From contig DATEOF010000400.1 of assembly GCA_035274465.1 (NCBI GenBank), positions 1 to 64,000 on the forward strand: 64,000 nucleotides of DNA. Direction: 5' to 3'. Source of the stretch: JADGRF01 sp035274465 (lineage in GTDB: Bacteria > Myxococcota_A > Polyangia > Polyangiales > JAFGIB01). The translations under genes and the position numbers were made by a program. Shown piece after piece: positions 34,840 to 41,580 of the stretch; the first letter of the stretch is position 1; the number at the start of each line of letters is the position of its first letter. The notes under the pieces were generated by a model. The model searched no databases and was not told where the DNA came from. It worked only from the letters and a program-made list of their open reading frames with translations.

Positions 34840-36083
34840 GGCGTACCTCGCGGTTGAAACCTCGGCGACGGATCCGACAGCAGCAGCTTGTTCGCGAACA
34901 CGGGCGCGGCGGCGGCGATCACGTCGAGCAGCCTCATCGCCGCGGTGCCCTCGAACAGCGCCAGGGATGGATGCGCGTCGATCAGCGCGCCGGACAGCTG
35001 CTTCACCTGGTGCGCGACGTCGCCAAAGCCGTCGTGATCCAGGTCGTAGCCGGCGTAGTCGGAGTAGTAGTTGTGCGCGAAGGTGGCCGCGAGCGCGTTG
35101 CCACCGCCTTCCACGTCGAGCAGCGAGCCGTTGTTGCGAAACTCGTTGTCCGAGAACAGCATGTCGCTCGCGAGCGAGTGGAAACGCACGGCCACCTGGT
35201 TCAGTGCGAACACGTTGTCCTCGAAGGTTGCAAGGCGCGCGCCAGCGCGTGGCGTGATGTCCAGGTACGTGCCGGTCGTGTTCGCGACCAGCCAGTTGTT
35301 CCGGACCTCGACGCCGTCGCTGTCCTTGAAGCCGATCCCGACGCCCGCCGGACCCTTGGCACCTGCGAGGACGTTGCCGCTCACGTGCAGCCGCGAGCTG
35401 TACATCACGAACACGCCCACGACGTTGTCGACGATCCGACTGTCGCGTACCACCGAGTCGTGCGCGTACATGAAGTGCGCGCCGTAGCGGCTGTTGCGGA
35501 CCAGGTTCCGCTCGAGCACGACGCTGCGCGAGTACCAGACCACCAGGTCGCGCATGTTCTCGACCACGCAGTCGCGGACCACGGCGTGGTTCGACTCCCA
35601 GAGCTTGATGCCGTCGCCCTGGAGCGCGCCGTGCTCGCGCGGCCCGTGGACCTGCGAGTGCTCGAGCGTGCAGCCGTCGCACGGGCCGAGCGTGATGCCG
35701 AACAGCGAGTCTTCGACCCGCACACCGGCGATGTGGATGCGCTCGCCCTTGGCGCGCACGCCCGCATCTTCCACGGTGTTGCGCCGGCCGGAGTGGCGCA
35801 CGGTCAGGTTCTCGATCCGGACATCGTTCGCCTCGATCGTGAGCACCGTGCCGTGGCCCGTCCCGTCCAGGATGGTGCCCGCTTCTCCAGTCAGCTCGAG
35901 CGTGCGCTGCACGCGAAAGTTGCCGGAGTACACCCCCGCCGCGAGCCGCAGCTGCTTGGGGCCGGAGGCGTCCGCGAGCGCAGCGGTGAGGGCCTGTGCG
36001 TCGCGGACGACCAGCGATTCGCTCGCCCGAGCCGGCGCGCTACACAAGAGCGCCAGCAGGCCGATGTTCAAGGCGCGCAGCAT
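34836..36083 (-). CDS. nosD: Periplasmic copper-processing protein NosD
   Basis: A 415-residue exported protein with a signal peptide (LGLLALLCSAPARA-like, ending ARASES). It is a right-handed parallel beta-helix of the NosD/CASH type, with repeats such as IENLTVRHSG, VRVEDSLFGITLG and VVRDSRIVDNVVGVFVMYS. NosD works with NosFY and NosL to insert copper and sulfur into NosZ. The ATG at 36083 has GGGGAG upstream and overlaps the end of the membrane protein gene by 16 bases. Confidence 0.92.
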   Translation of the reverse strand: MLRALNIGLLALLCSAPARASESLVVRDAQALTAALADASGPKQLRLAAGVYSGNFRVQRTLELTGEAGTILDGTGHGTVLTIEANDVRIENLTVRHSGRRNTVEDAGVRAKGERIHIAGVRVEDSLFGITLGPCDGCTLEHSQVHGPREHGALQGDGIKLWESNHAVVRDCVVENMRDLVVWYSRSVVLERNLVRNSRYGAHFMYAHDSVVRDSRIVDNVVGVFVMYSSRLHVSGNVLAGAKGPAGVGIGFKDSDGVEVRNNWLVANTTGTYLDITPRAGARLATFEDNVFALNQVAVRFHSLASDMLFSDNEFRNNGSLLDVEGGGNALAATFAHNYYSDYAGYDLDHDGFGDVAHQVKQLSGALIDAHPSLALFEGTAAMRLLDVIAAAAPVFANKLLLSDPSPRFQPRGTP

Positions 36084-36721
36084 GAGCTCCCCCGCTGCGG
36101 GCGCGGCCAGGCTGCAGCCATCAGCAGCACGACCGATGCAGCGATGGCCATCCCAAAGCCCCACTTCGGCACGGCGAACGTCATGAACTGCCCGATGCTG
36201 CCGTTGCCGAACAGCTGCGGCGTGAAGTCCGGGATCCGCAAAGGCGCGTGCGGGTCGAGCCCGTGGCCGAAGCGATGCAACCAGTAGTGAGTGTCGGCCA
36301 AGAACCCGAGCGGGTAGGCCGCGCCGAGGACCGCTGCCACCACGGCGCTGCGCCTGCTCGGCAGGAGCACCAGCAGCGCCAGGGCGGCGACGAGCCCACC
36401 CACCAGGAGGTGGGCGTAGCGTCGCTCGAGCACCGCGCCCTGCGCGAGCGAGCCCATGCCGATGTAGTGGTTCAGCATGTCGATCTCGCGCACGTCGCCG
36501 CTGAAGCCCGTGAGCGAAATGGTCAGAGTCAAGCCGTGGGGGTACTGCGGCGCGTACAGCTTGAAGCTCCAGAACGGTTGGAAGTACGAGCCGGCGATCA
36601 ACGCGAGCGCGAGCGCCGAGAGCGTGAGCCGCGCGGCCGAGCGATGAGGCTGTGCCCCCGCGGGTGCCGCGTCGTACGCTGCACCCGCGAGGACTGCTGG
36701 GGCTGGAGTACTGTGAGACAT
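36068..36721 (-). CDS. nosB: NosB-like membrane protein
   Basis: A 217-residue integral membrane protein with about four helices (LTLSALALALIAGSYF, LLVGGLVAALALLVLLP, AVVAAVLGAAYPLGFLA, MAIAASVVLLMAAAW) and a periplasmic loop FSGDVREIDMLNHYIGMG. A polytopic protein called NosB, placed directly after nosZ and before nosD, is a marker of clade II (atypical) nos clusters. The gene position and topology match. Its function is not established. Confidence 0.75.
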   Translation of the reverse strand: MSHSTPAPAVLAGAAYDAAPAGAQPHRSAARLTLSALALALIAGSYFQPFWSFKLYAPQYPHGLTLTISLTGFSGDVREIDMLNHYIGMGSLAQGAVLERRYAHLLVGGLVAALALLVLLPSRRSAVVAAVLGAAYPLGFLADTHYWLHRFGHGLDPHAPLRIPDFTPQLFGNGSIGQFMTFAVPKWGFGMAIAASVVLLMAAAWPRPQRGSSCCAP

Positions 36722-36744
36722 GGGGATGCTCCCGTTCGAACGGC

Positions 36745-38733
36745 TCAGGCGCCGGGCTTGGGTTTCACGAGCACGTAGCCCGCCATCTCGAGGTGCAGCG
36801 CCGAGCAGAACTCGGTGCAGTACATCGGGAAGACGCCGGCGGTGTCAGCCTTGAAGGTCACGTTCTCGTGCTTGCCTGGCTCGAGGCTCAGGTCGATGTT
36901 GAACATGTTGATGGTGAAGCCGTGGGTCACGTCCTCGGCCTGCTCGAGGCTGGTGATGTGCAGGTTCACGGTGTCGCCCTGGTTCACCTCGATGCGGTCG
37001 GGCGTGAAGTGGCTGCGCACTGCAGTCATGTAGACGTCGACCACATCGCCGTGGCGCTCGATCCGTTCCTTGCCGCCCTCGACGCGCTGCGCATCGAGCT
37101 CGCCCGTGTACGGGTTCTCGCCCATCGGGTAGATCTTCAGCGGCTTCAGCTTGTCCGCCTTGATCATCTGCGAGTAGTGCGGCTCGCCGAGGCCGATCGG
37201 CATGTCCATCAGCAGGCGCATCTTCTCGCCGCTGGTGTCGATCAGCTGGAAGTTCTGCGGCGAGAGCGGGCCGACCGGCGCGAAGCGGTCGATCGACATC
37301 TTGTTCATCGCCACCACGTACTTGCCGTCCGGGCTGACCGTGTCGCCCTCGGCCGACATGATGTGGCCGATGTTGTAGTGCACCGAGAGCTTCTCGAGCA
37401 GCTTCATCTCCTTCAGGCTCCACTTCGCGACCTTGCTCTCCAGGAACACGGAGGTGTACGCGTTGCCCTTGTCGTCGAATACGGTGTGCAGCGGGCCGAG
37501 ACCGATCTCGACCTGGCCGCGGATCGAGTCCTTGAAGCTCAGGATCGGGATCCCGTAGTCGTCCTTGCCTTCGAATTGCTTGTTCTCGATCGCCGCCTTC
37601 AGCTTCGAGAACTCGAACACGGTCGCGTGCGTGTCGAGCTTGCCGCCGACGACGATCGCCGTACCGTCGGGGGTCACGTCGCAGCCGTGCGGGCTCTTCG
37701 GCTCACCCACCAGCGCGAGCGCACCTTCGTCCGCCGCGACTTGCATCGGCAGCACGCGTACGCCGTGGATCACCTTCGCCTTGCCGGCGGCGACCAGTGC
37801 CTCGGCCTTCCTCCAGTTGATGATGTGGAGGTAGTCCATGTCGTTCTGCGAGGCGCCAGCCTCGATCGCGGGCTTTCCGTCCAGCGTTCCGCCGATGGCC
37901 ATCTCGGTGTTGAACGAGTTGATGAACACCCAGCCATCGCTGCCGAGCTTACCCGCGTCGGCGAGGTCCTGCGTGTACGGCGGAAGCTCGAGCGCCCAGC
38001 TCTTGGCGACGTCGATCCGACCCTTCTCGCGGTCGAACTTCCAGAACATCGCCACGCCACGGTACTTGTCCTTGTACTGATCGATCGGCTGATACTCGCG
38101 GCCGAGCGGCGTCGGATACTGACTGGTCTCGATGATGTAGTTGGTGTCGGGATCGACGAACGCACCTCCGTGGTCGCTGCCGACCAGCGGGTTCGCGACG
38201 ATCTGCTTGGTCATGAAGTCGCTCAGGTCGATCACCGCGACGCGCGCGTTCGCCTTGTCGTTCACGAACAAGAACTTGCCGTCGTAGTCGCCCTTGGTCT
38301 CCGAGAGGTTGGGGTGATGCATGTCACCCCACGTGATGTTGTGGCCAGCCTGTGCGCCCGCTGCGAGCACCTTGTTGCTGTCGCCGCCGTAGCCGTATCC
38401 CTGCCACGGCTCGGGAGCGAACACGCCGATCACCTTGAGCAGGCGCATCGACGGCACGCCGATCACGAGCACCTGCCCGGACTGACCGCCCGAGGCGAAG
38501 ATCATGTACTCATCGTGGCGACCGGTCGGCATGTACGTCTTGAGTGCCGCCTCGACGTCAGCTTCACTGAGCTGTCGAGCCGCCATCAAGTCACGTAGCG
38601 ACGAGGAGGCACCGAGCGCAGCTGTCGGCTGCTGGTTCGCTTGCGAGGCAAGCTCGGCCTTGTTCTGACAACCTGCGGCGCTCCACGCAAAAAGGAGTCC
38701 GCCGAGGGCCGCCACCGCCCAGGATCTACTCAT
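36745..38733 (-). CDS. nosZ: Nitrous oxide reductase, clade II (Sec/lipoprotein type)
   Basis: A 662-residue NosZ, reducing N2O to N2 in the periplasm. The N-terminus is a lipoprotein signal (GGLLFAWSAAGC, C22) without a twin-arginine motif, a mark of clade II rather than clade I. The seven-bladed propeller holds CuZ histidines (MHH at 138-140 and others). The C-terminal cupredoxin domain has the CuA ligands C639, C643, H647 and M650 in CTEFCSALHLEM. AAGGAG precedes the ATG, and a sigma-54 type promoter lies about 60 bases upstream. Downstream genes supply maturation and electrons. Confidence 0.96.
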   Translation of the reverse strand: MSRSWAVAALGGLLFAWSAAGCQNKAELASQANQQPTAALGASSSLRDLMAARQLSEADVEAALKTYMPTGRHDEYMIFASGGQSGQVLVIGVPSMRLLKVIGVFAPEPWQGYGYGGDSNKVLAAGAQAGHNITWGDMHHPNLSETKGDYDGKFLFVNDKANARVAVIDLSDFMTKQIVANPLVGSDHGGAFVDPDTNYIIETSQYPTPLGREYQPIDQYKDKYRGVAMFWKFDREKGRIDVAKSWALELPPYTQDLADAGKLGSDGWVFINSFNTEMAIGGTLDGKPAIEAGASQNDMDYLHIINWRKAEALVAAGKAKVIHGVRVLPMQVAADEGALALVGEPKSPHGCDVTPDGTAIVVGGKLDTHATVFEFSKLKAAIENKQFEGKDDYGIPILSFKDSIRGQVEIGLGPLHTVFDDKGNAYTSVFLESKVAKWSLKEMKLLEKLSVHYNIGHIMSAEGDTVSPDGKYVVAMNKMSIDRFAPVGPLSPQNFQLIDTSGEKMRLLMDMPIGLGEPHYSQMIKADKLKPLKIYPMGENPYTGELDAQRVEGGKERIERHGDVVDVYMTAVRSHFTPDRIEVNQGDTVNLHITSLEQAEDVTHGFTINMFNIDLSLEPGKHENVTFKADTAGVFPMYCTEFCSALHLEMAGYVLVKPKPGA

Positions 38734-38793
38734 CGAATATGCTCCTTGTTCGAACCGCGCGGCGTTCAGCCGGGTTCGTGTACCCAGGAGTTG

Positions 38794-38810
38794 AGCAAGG
38801 GACGTGCCGG
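38794..38810 (-). promoter_or_regulatory. Sigma-54 (-24/-12) promoter motif of nosZ
   Basis: On the - strand the sequence reads CCGGCACGTCCCTTGCT, with the invariant GG-N10-GC spacing and both blocks GGCACG and TTGCT of the sigma-54 consensus (TGGCACG-N4-TTGCW). Transcription would start near 38784, about 50 bases before the nosZ ATG. An enhancer-binding protein would be needed to activate it; its site was not identified. Confidence 0.6.
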
Positions 38811-38937
38811 GCGGGCCGGAGGTGCTCGGACGGCAGCGCCTGCGGGAGCCCGCAAAACCTGCGCTGCAGGCGTCCGCGGCCGCAAGGCGTTCGATCCAGC
38901 GGCCTCGCGAGTGGGACTACCGGTCGGTGGAGGCCCG

Positions 38938-38981
38938 AAAAACGTGCGCGCACACGCCCGTGTCAGTCGGGGTGTGCGTGC
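38938..38981 (-). terminator. Rho-independent terminator after the GIN-domain gene
   Basis: On the - strand, about 26 bases after the stop at 39007, GCACGCACACCCC pairs with GGGCGTGTGCGCGC through a stem of about 14 pairs with one bulge and one G-T pair. The loop has nine bases and TTTTT follows. This is the clearest intrinsic terminator in the window. It separates the GIN gene from the nos promoter. Confidence 0.75.
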
Positions 38982-39006
38982 AGGGTGAGGCCGCTGGAAT
39001 GGACGC

Positions 39007-39435
39007 CTAGCCGTCGTGACTGGCCATCCAATCGCTCGGATTGTCTGCGAAGTCCACGTGCTCGGCGTCGACGCTGATCTTGATCATGTGCATGAACGGA
39101 ACCTCGAGCTCGACGTCGGCGTGCTGCTCGAACTCGATGTCGAACGGCGCGCTGATCTGCCACTTGCCGGCCGACGTCTCTTTCACTTCGATCTGACGGA
39201 TCAGGTTGTCCTCGCCGCGCGCCACGAACTTCCCCGGCTCCCCGTTGTACACCAGCGTTTGAAAGGGCAGCGCGATGCTGACGTGCTCCACGAACGGGGC
39301 ATCGATCGACAGCGCGTCCATGTGTCTCGAACCGACGACGACATCACGCGGCTCTTCCATCGCGCAGGCGTACCCGAGAAAGGTAGTGATCCCGATCAGT
39401 GCCGCGCGGACCTGTAACGAGTTGATGATGCCCAT
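39007..39435 (-). CDS. Putative exported GIN-domain (DUF2807-like) protein
   Basis: A 142-residue protein. The start MGIINSLQVRAALIGITTFL, followed by GYAC, looks like a signal peptide, perhaps of a lipoprotein, though the lipobox (GYAC) is poor. The rest fits the GIN/DUF2807 pattern of a short beta-helix: VSIALPFQTLVYNGEPGKFV, RGEDNLIRQIEV, and ELEVPFMHMIKISVDAEHVD. The family includes putative adhesin heads of unknown role. The ATG at 39435 has a perfect AGGAGG site. Confidence 0.65.
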   Translation of the reverse strand: MGIINSLQVRAALIGITTFLGYACAMEEPRDVVVGSRHMDALSIDAPFVEHVSIALPFQTLVYNGEPGKFVARGEDNLIRQIEVKETSAGKWQISAPFDIEFEQHADVELEVPFMHMIKISVDAEHVDFADNPSDWMASHDG

Positions 39436-39526
39436 GACGCCCCTCCTGTCGGTTCGAACGCCTTGGCGCATTGCATTGCGCGTGCCACGAGCTTCGTCGC
39501 AGGCCATGCACCGCAGAGTGCGCGGC

Positions 39527-39555
39527 GCTCGCAAAATTCGCGAGCACTGCGCGAA
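39527..39555. promoter_or_regulatory. Overlapping dyads in a divergent promoter region
   Basis: The 228-base spacer between the GIN gene and the + strand gene at 39664 holds two overlapping inverted repeats: GCTCGC-N7-GCGAGC (39527-39545) and TTCGCG-N7-CGCGAA (39537-39555). Their position suggests an operator for one or both genes. The binding protein is unknown. Confidence 0.35.
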
Positions 39556-39663
39556 TAAGCGCAAACCTTGCGTGCGCACACACCTGAGCGCTTTTGTCTC
39601 GATCTCACATTGCGGCGCGCATGTTGGAGGCGCATACACGACTGCATACGATCGGAGGTAGGA

Positions 39664-39915
39664 ATGACCACGCTACCGACTCGACGTTCGAGACCCAGCT
39701 CGCGACTGGTAGTGCACGACGTACGCTTCGTACCCGTCGATGCGGACTCGGACGCTCCGCGAGTTCGCGCCACGATCAGGTGCGAGCGCCGCGATCGAAT
39801 CCTCGACGTGGAGGTTTGCCGCACGTGTGAGCGATTCGCCCGCGTCGATGTGCACGAGGCGGGCTACGTCATGCTGTGTCGCTCGCAAGACGAGGAGATC
39901 GATACCGATGAATGA
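39664..39915 (+). CDS. Small uncharacterised protein with possible zinc-binding cysteines
   Basis: An 83-residue protein of unknown family. Four cysteines occur as IRCERR, VCRTCERF and MLCRS, which could form a zinc site. The N-terminus is Arg/Ser-rich and the C-terminus acidic (QDEEIDTDE). An excellent GGAGGT site stands five bases before the ATG, so the gene is probably real. It is divergent from the GIN gene and ends back to back with the VWA gene at 39916. Confidence 0.55.
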   Translation: MTTLPTRRSRPSSRLVVHDVRFVPVDADSDAPRVRATIRCERRDRILDVEVCRTCERFARVDVHEAGYVMLCRSQDEEIDTDE

Positions 39916-40575
39916 CTAGCGGCCCGCCAGGCGCTCGAGCTGAGGCAGGAGCGAGACCAGCTCGCGCCGAGCCGCGTCCTGTCCGGCGAGCGGCTCGAGC
40001 AGCGCGCGCAGGCGTGGCAGCTCGGAGCGGCGGGCGAACGGGCTGTTGCGCAGGATCTCCGCGATGCGCGCCACGCCGACGGCCCAGCGCGCGTCCGGAT
40101 CGAGGCGCTCGACCTGGCTCTGCAGCGCGTCCTCGGCGAGCGCGGCTGAGACTTCGAGGGCAGGGTCAGACTCGCGGGCTCCAGGCTGTTTCCAGCGAAC
40201 CTTGACGCGCACCAATTCGTCCGCGCCCACTTCGGCCTGGAGATCGTCCGCCGAGCGTTCGCCGCGGGTGGCTGCAGGCTCGGACACCGAGAGATCCTCG
40301 GAGCTCAGCGCCAGCTCGTACAGCGCGGTCACGCGCAGGCCCGCGCCGACTTCGCCGCCGTCGATCGAGTCGTCGCGGAAGTCCTGATCGGCCACCGCGC
40401 GATCCTCGTAGCCGAGCAAGCGATACGCGTAGACGCGCGCCGGATTGAACTCGACCTGGATCTTCATGTCCTTGGCGATGTGCACCACAGTCGAGAGCAG
40501 CCGCTCGTGCGCGTAGGCGATCGCCTGGTCCTCGTTGTAGAGCACGCTGTAGATGCCGTTGCCGGCATTGCTCAC
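39916..40575 (-). pseudogene. C-terminal part of a VWA/DUF3520 (YfbK-type) protein
   Basis: The 219 residues from GTG 40575 start MSNAGNGIYSVLYNEDQ, the last helix of a VWA domain. They continue VVHIAKDMKIQVEFNPARVY, RLLGYEDRAVADQDFRDD and GGEVGAGLRVTALYEL, the hallmark of DUF3520 in YfbK-type proteins. The N-terminal VWF-N segment, the metal site and most of the VWA domain (about 300 residues) are missing. Their place is taken by the end of the neighbouring secreted-protein gene. A deletion of the 5' part is the simplest reading. It might still be translated, coupled to the stop at 40580. Confidence 0.7.
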
Positions 40576-40579
40576 GCGC

Positions 40580-40981
40580 TCAGTCGCCGGCGCTCGGCTG
40601 GAGCTCGGTGCACACGCCGCTGGCTTCGTTTGGCACACGCCACTCTGCGAGATTGCTGGCGAAGCTGGCGCAGACTCGCGCGGATACGCTGCCGTCGATG
40701 CTGAACGCGCCTTGCAGCGTGCGCCGGTTTCCGCAGCTCTCGAGGGCTTGCAAGGGCAGCGGCACGTAGCTCTTGCCGGCTTGGTACACGACCACGCCCA
40801 CCACGCCGCGCCAGGCCGGCGGGCAGGTGACGAGCGCCTTGAATCGATCGGTCGGACTGAAGTGGGTAGGTTCCTGCGAGCGATCCTCGGCGTCGCGCCG
40901 CACCAGCTCGAGCGCGAATGCGTCGCCCTTCGCCTGCGATGCGAGCGCGATCAGCAGCGGGAACGCCGCCAGTCTGCTCAT
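40580..40981 (-). CDS. Small secreted protein of unknown function
   Basis: A 133-residue exported protein with a signal peptide (MSRLAAFPLLIALASQAKG). The mature part carries cysteines in VTCPPAWRG, ALESCGNRRT, RVCASF and SGVCTE, possibly two disulfides. The family is not recognised. The ATG at 40981 overlaps the upstream lipoprotein stop by four bases, so it belongs to the caspase-barrel operon. Confidence 0.6.
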   Translation of the reverse strand: MSRLAAFPLLIALASQAKGDAFALELVRRDAEDRSQEPTHFSPTDRFKALVTCPPAWRGVVGVVVYQAGKSYVPLPLQALESCGNRRTLQGAFSIDGSVSARVCASFASNLAEWRVPNEASGVCTELQPSAGD

Positions 40982-41577
40982 CAGTCGCATGCCGCCCCGT
41001 CGCAATGACCCGAGCTGCACTCCTCGTCGCGGCGGCAGGGTGCCTTGCTCGGGCGCCCGAGCAGCTCCAGGGGAGTGGCCGCGCAGCCGGATTGGATCAG
41101 CTCGACGTTGAGCTCGGCCAGCACGACCTTGCCTTCGCCCTGCTTGCGCAAGCTGAACCGCACGCCCTGGTACCAGTCGGGTGTGTGGATCGTGAACTTG
41201 CGGACCTCCCAATCACTCTCGGGGATGCGCTCGCTGAACTCGATCACTCCGTCGTCCAGGAAGTCGAGCTCCAGGAAGGCGTGCGCGTTCGCGCTGATCT
41301 TGGCCATCAACGAGAACTCGAGGCACGTGGCTCGCTTCGAGTCGAGCTCGGCGCGCAACTGGCTCGCCAACGCGTCGTCTCCGAGCAACTCGATCGCGTA
41401 GTCGTTGGGGTGCCAGGTGCCGACCTGCTCGAAGTCGCCCTCCACGTCCCAGCCACACGGATGCTTGTCGCACCAGCGCTCGAACCCGGGATTGGGGGCG
41501 AATCCCTTGGCCTCTTCGCTGCCGCATGCGACGAGCAGCGCGAGGACCAGTGAGTTGCGAAGCCTGAGCCTTGCCAT
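40981..41577 (-). CDS. Lipoprotein with a carbohydrate-binding-like sandwich
   Basis: A 198-residue lipoprotein (lipobox LLVACG). The mature part starts NPGFERWCDKHPCGWDVEGDF, resembling the first strand of jelly-roll carbohydrate-binding modules (NPGFE...W...G). DWYQGVRFSLRKQGEGKVVL fits a later strand. The C-terminus is a small Cys-rich tail (CRRDEECSSGHCDGAACD). It starts three bases after the caspase-barrel gene. Confidence 0.65.
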   Translation of the reverse strand: MARLRLRNSLVLALLVACGSEEAKGFAPNPGFERWCDKHPCGWDVEGDFEQVGTWHPNDYAIELLGDDALASQLRAELDSKRATCLEFSLMAKISANAHAFLELDFLDDGVIEFSERIPESDWEVRKFTIHTPDWYQGVRFSLRKQGEGKVVLAELNVELIQSGCAATPLELLGRPSKAPCRRDEECSSGHCDGAACD

Positions 41578-41580
41578 GCA

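Noticed and set aside
36652..38598. 648-residue open frame on the + strand opposite nosZ
   Set aside because: nosZ on the other strand has intact CuA and CuZ ligands. The + frame has the Asp/His/Arg/Val-rich composition of a shadow.
38734..38800. FNR-type box (TTGAT-N4-ATCAA) upstream of nosZ
   Set aside because: Only a weak TTG..CAA similarity overlaps the sigma-54 motif; no real dyad of the FNR type is present.
38820..38936. GC-rich stretch upstream of nosZ as a coding gene
   Set aside because: Frames here are short and Arg/Ala-rich, with no start context. It is better read as the regulatory spacer between the terminator and the nosZ promoter.
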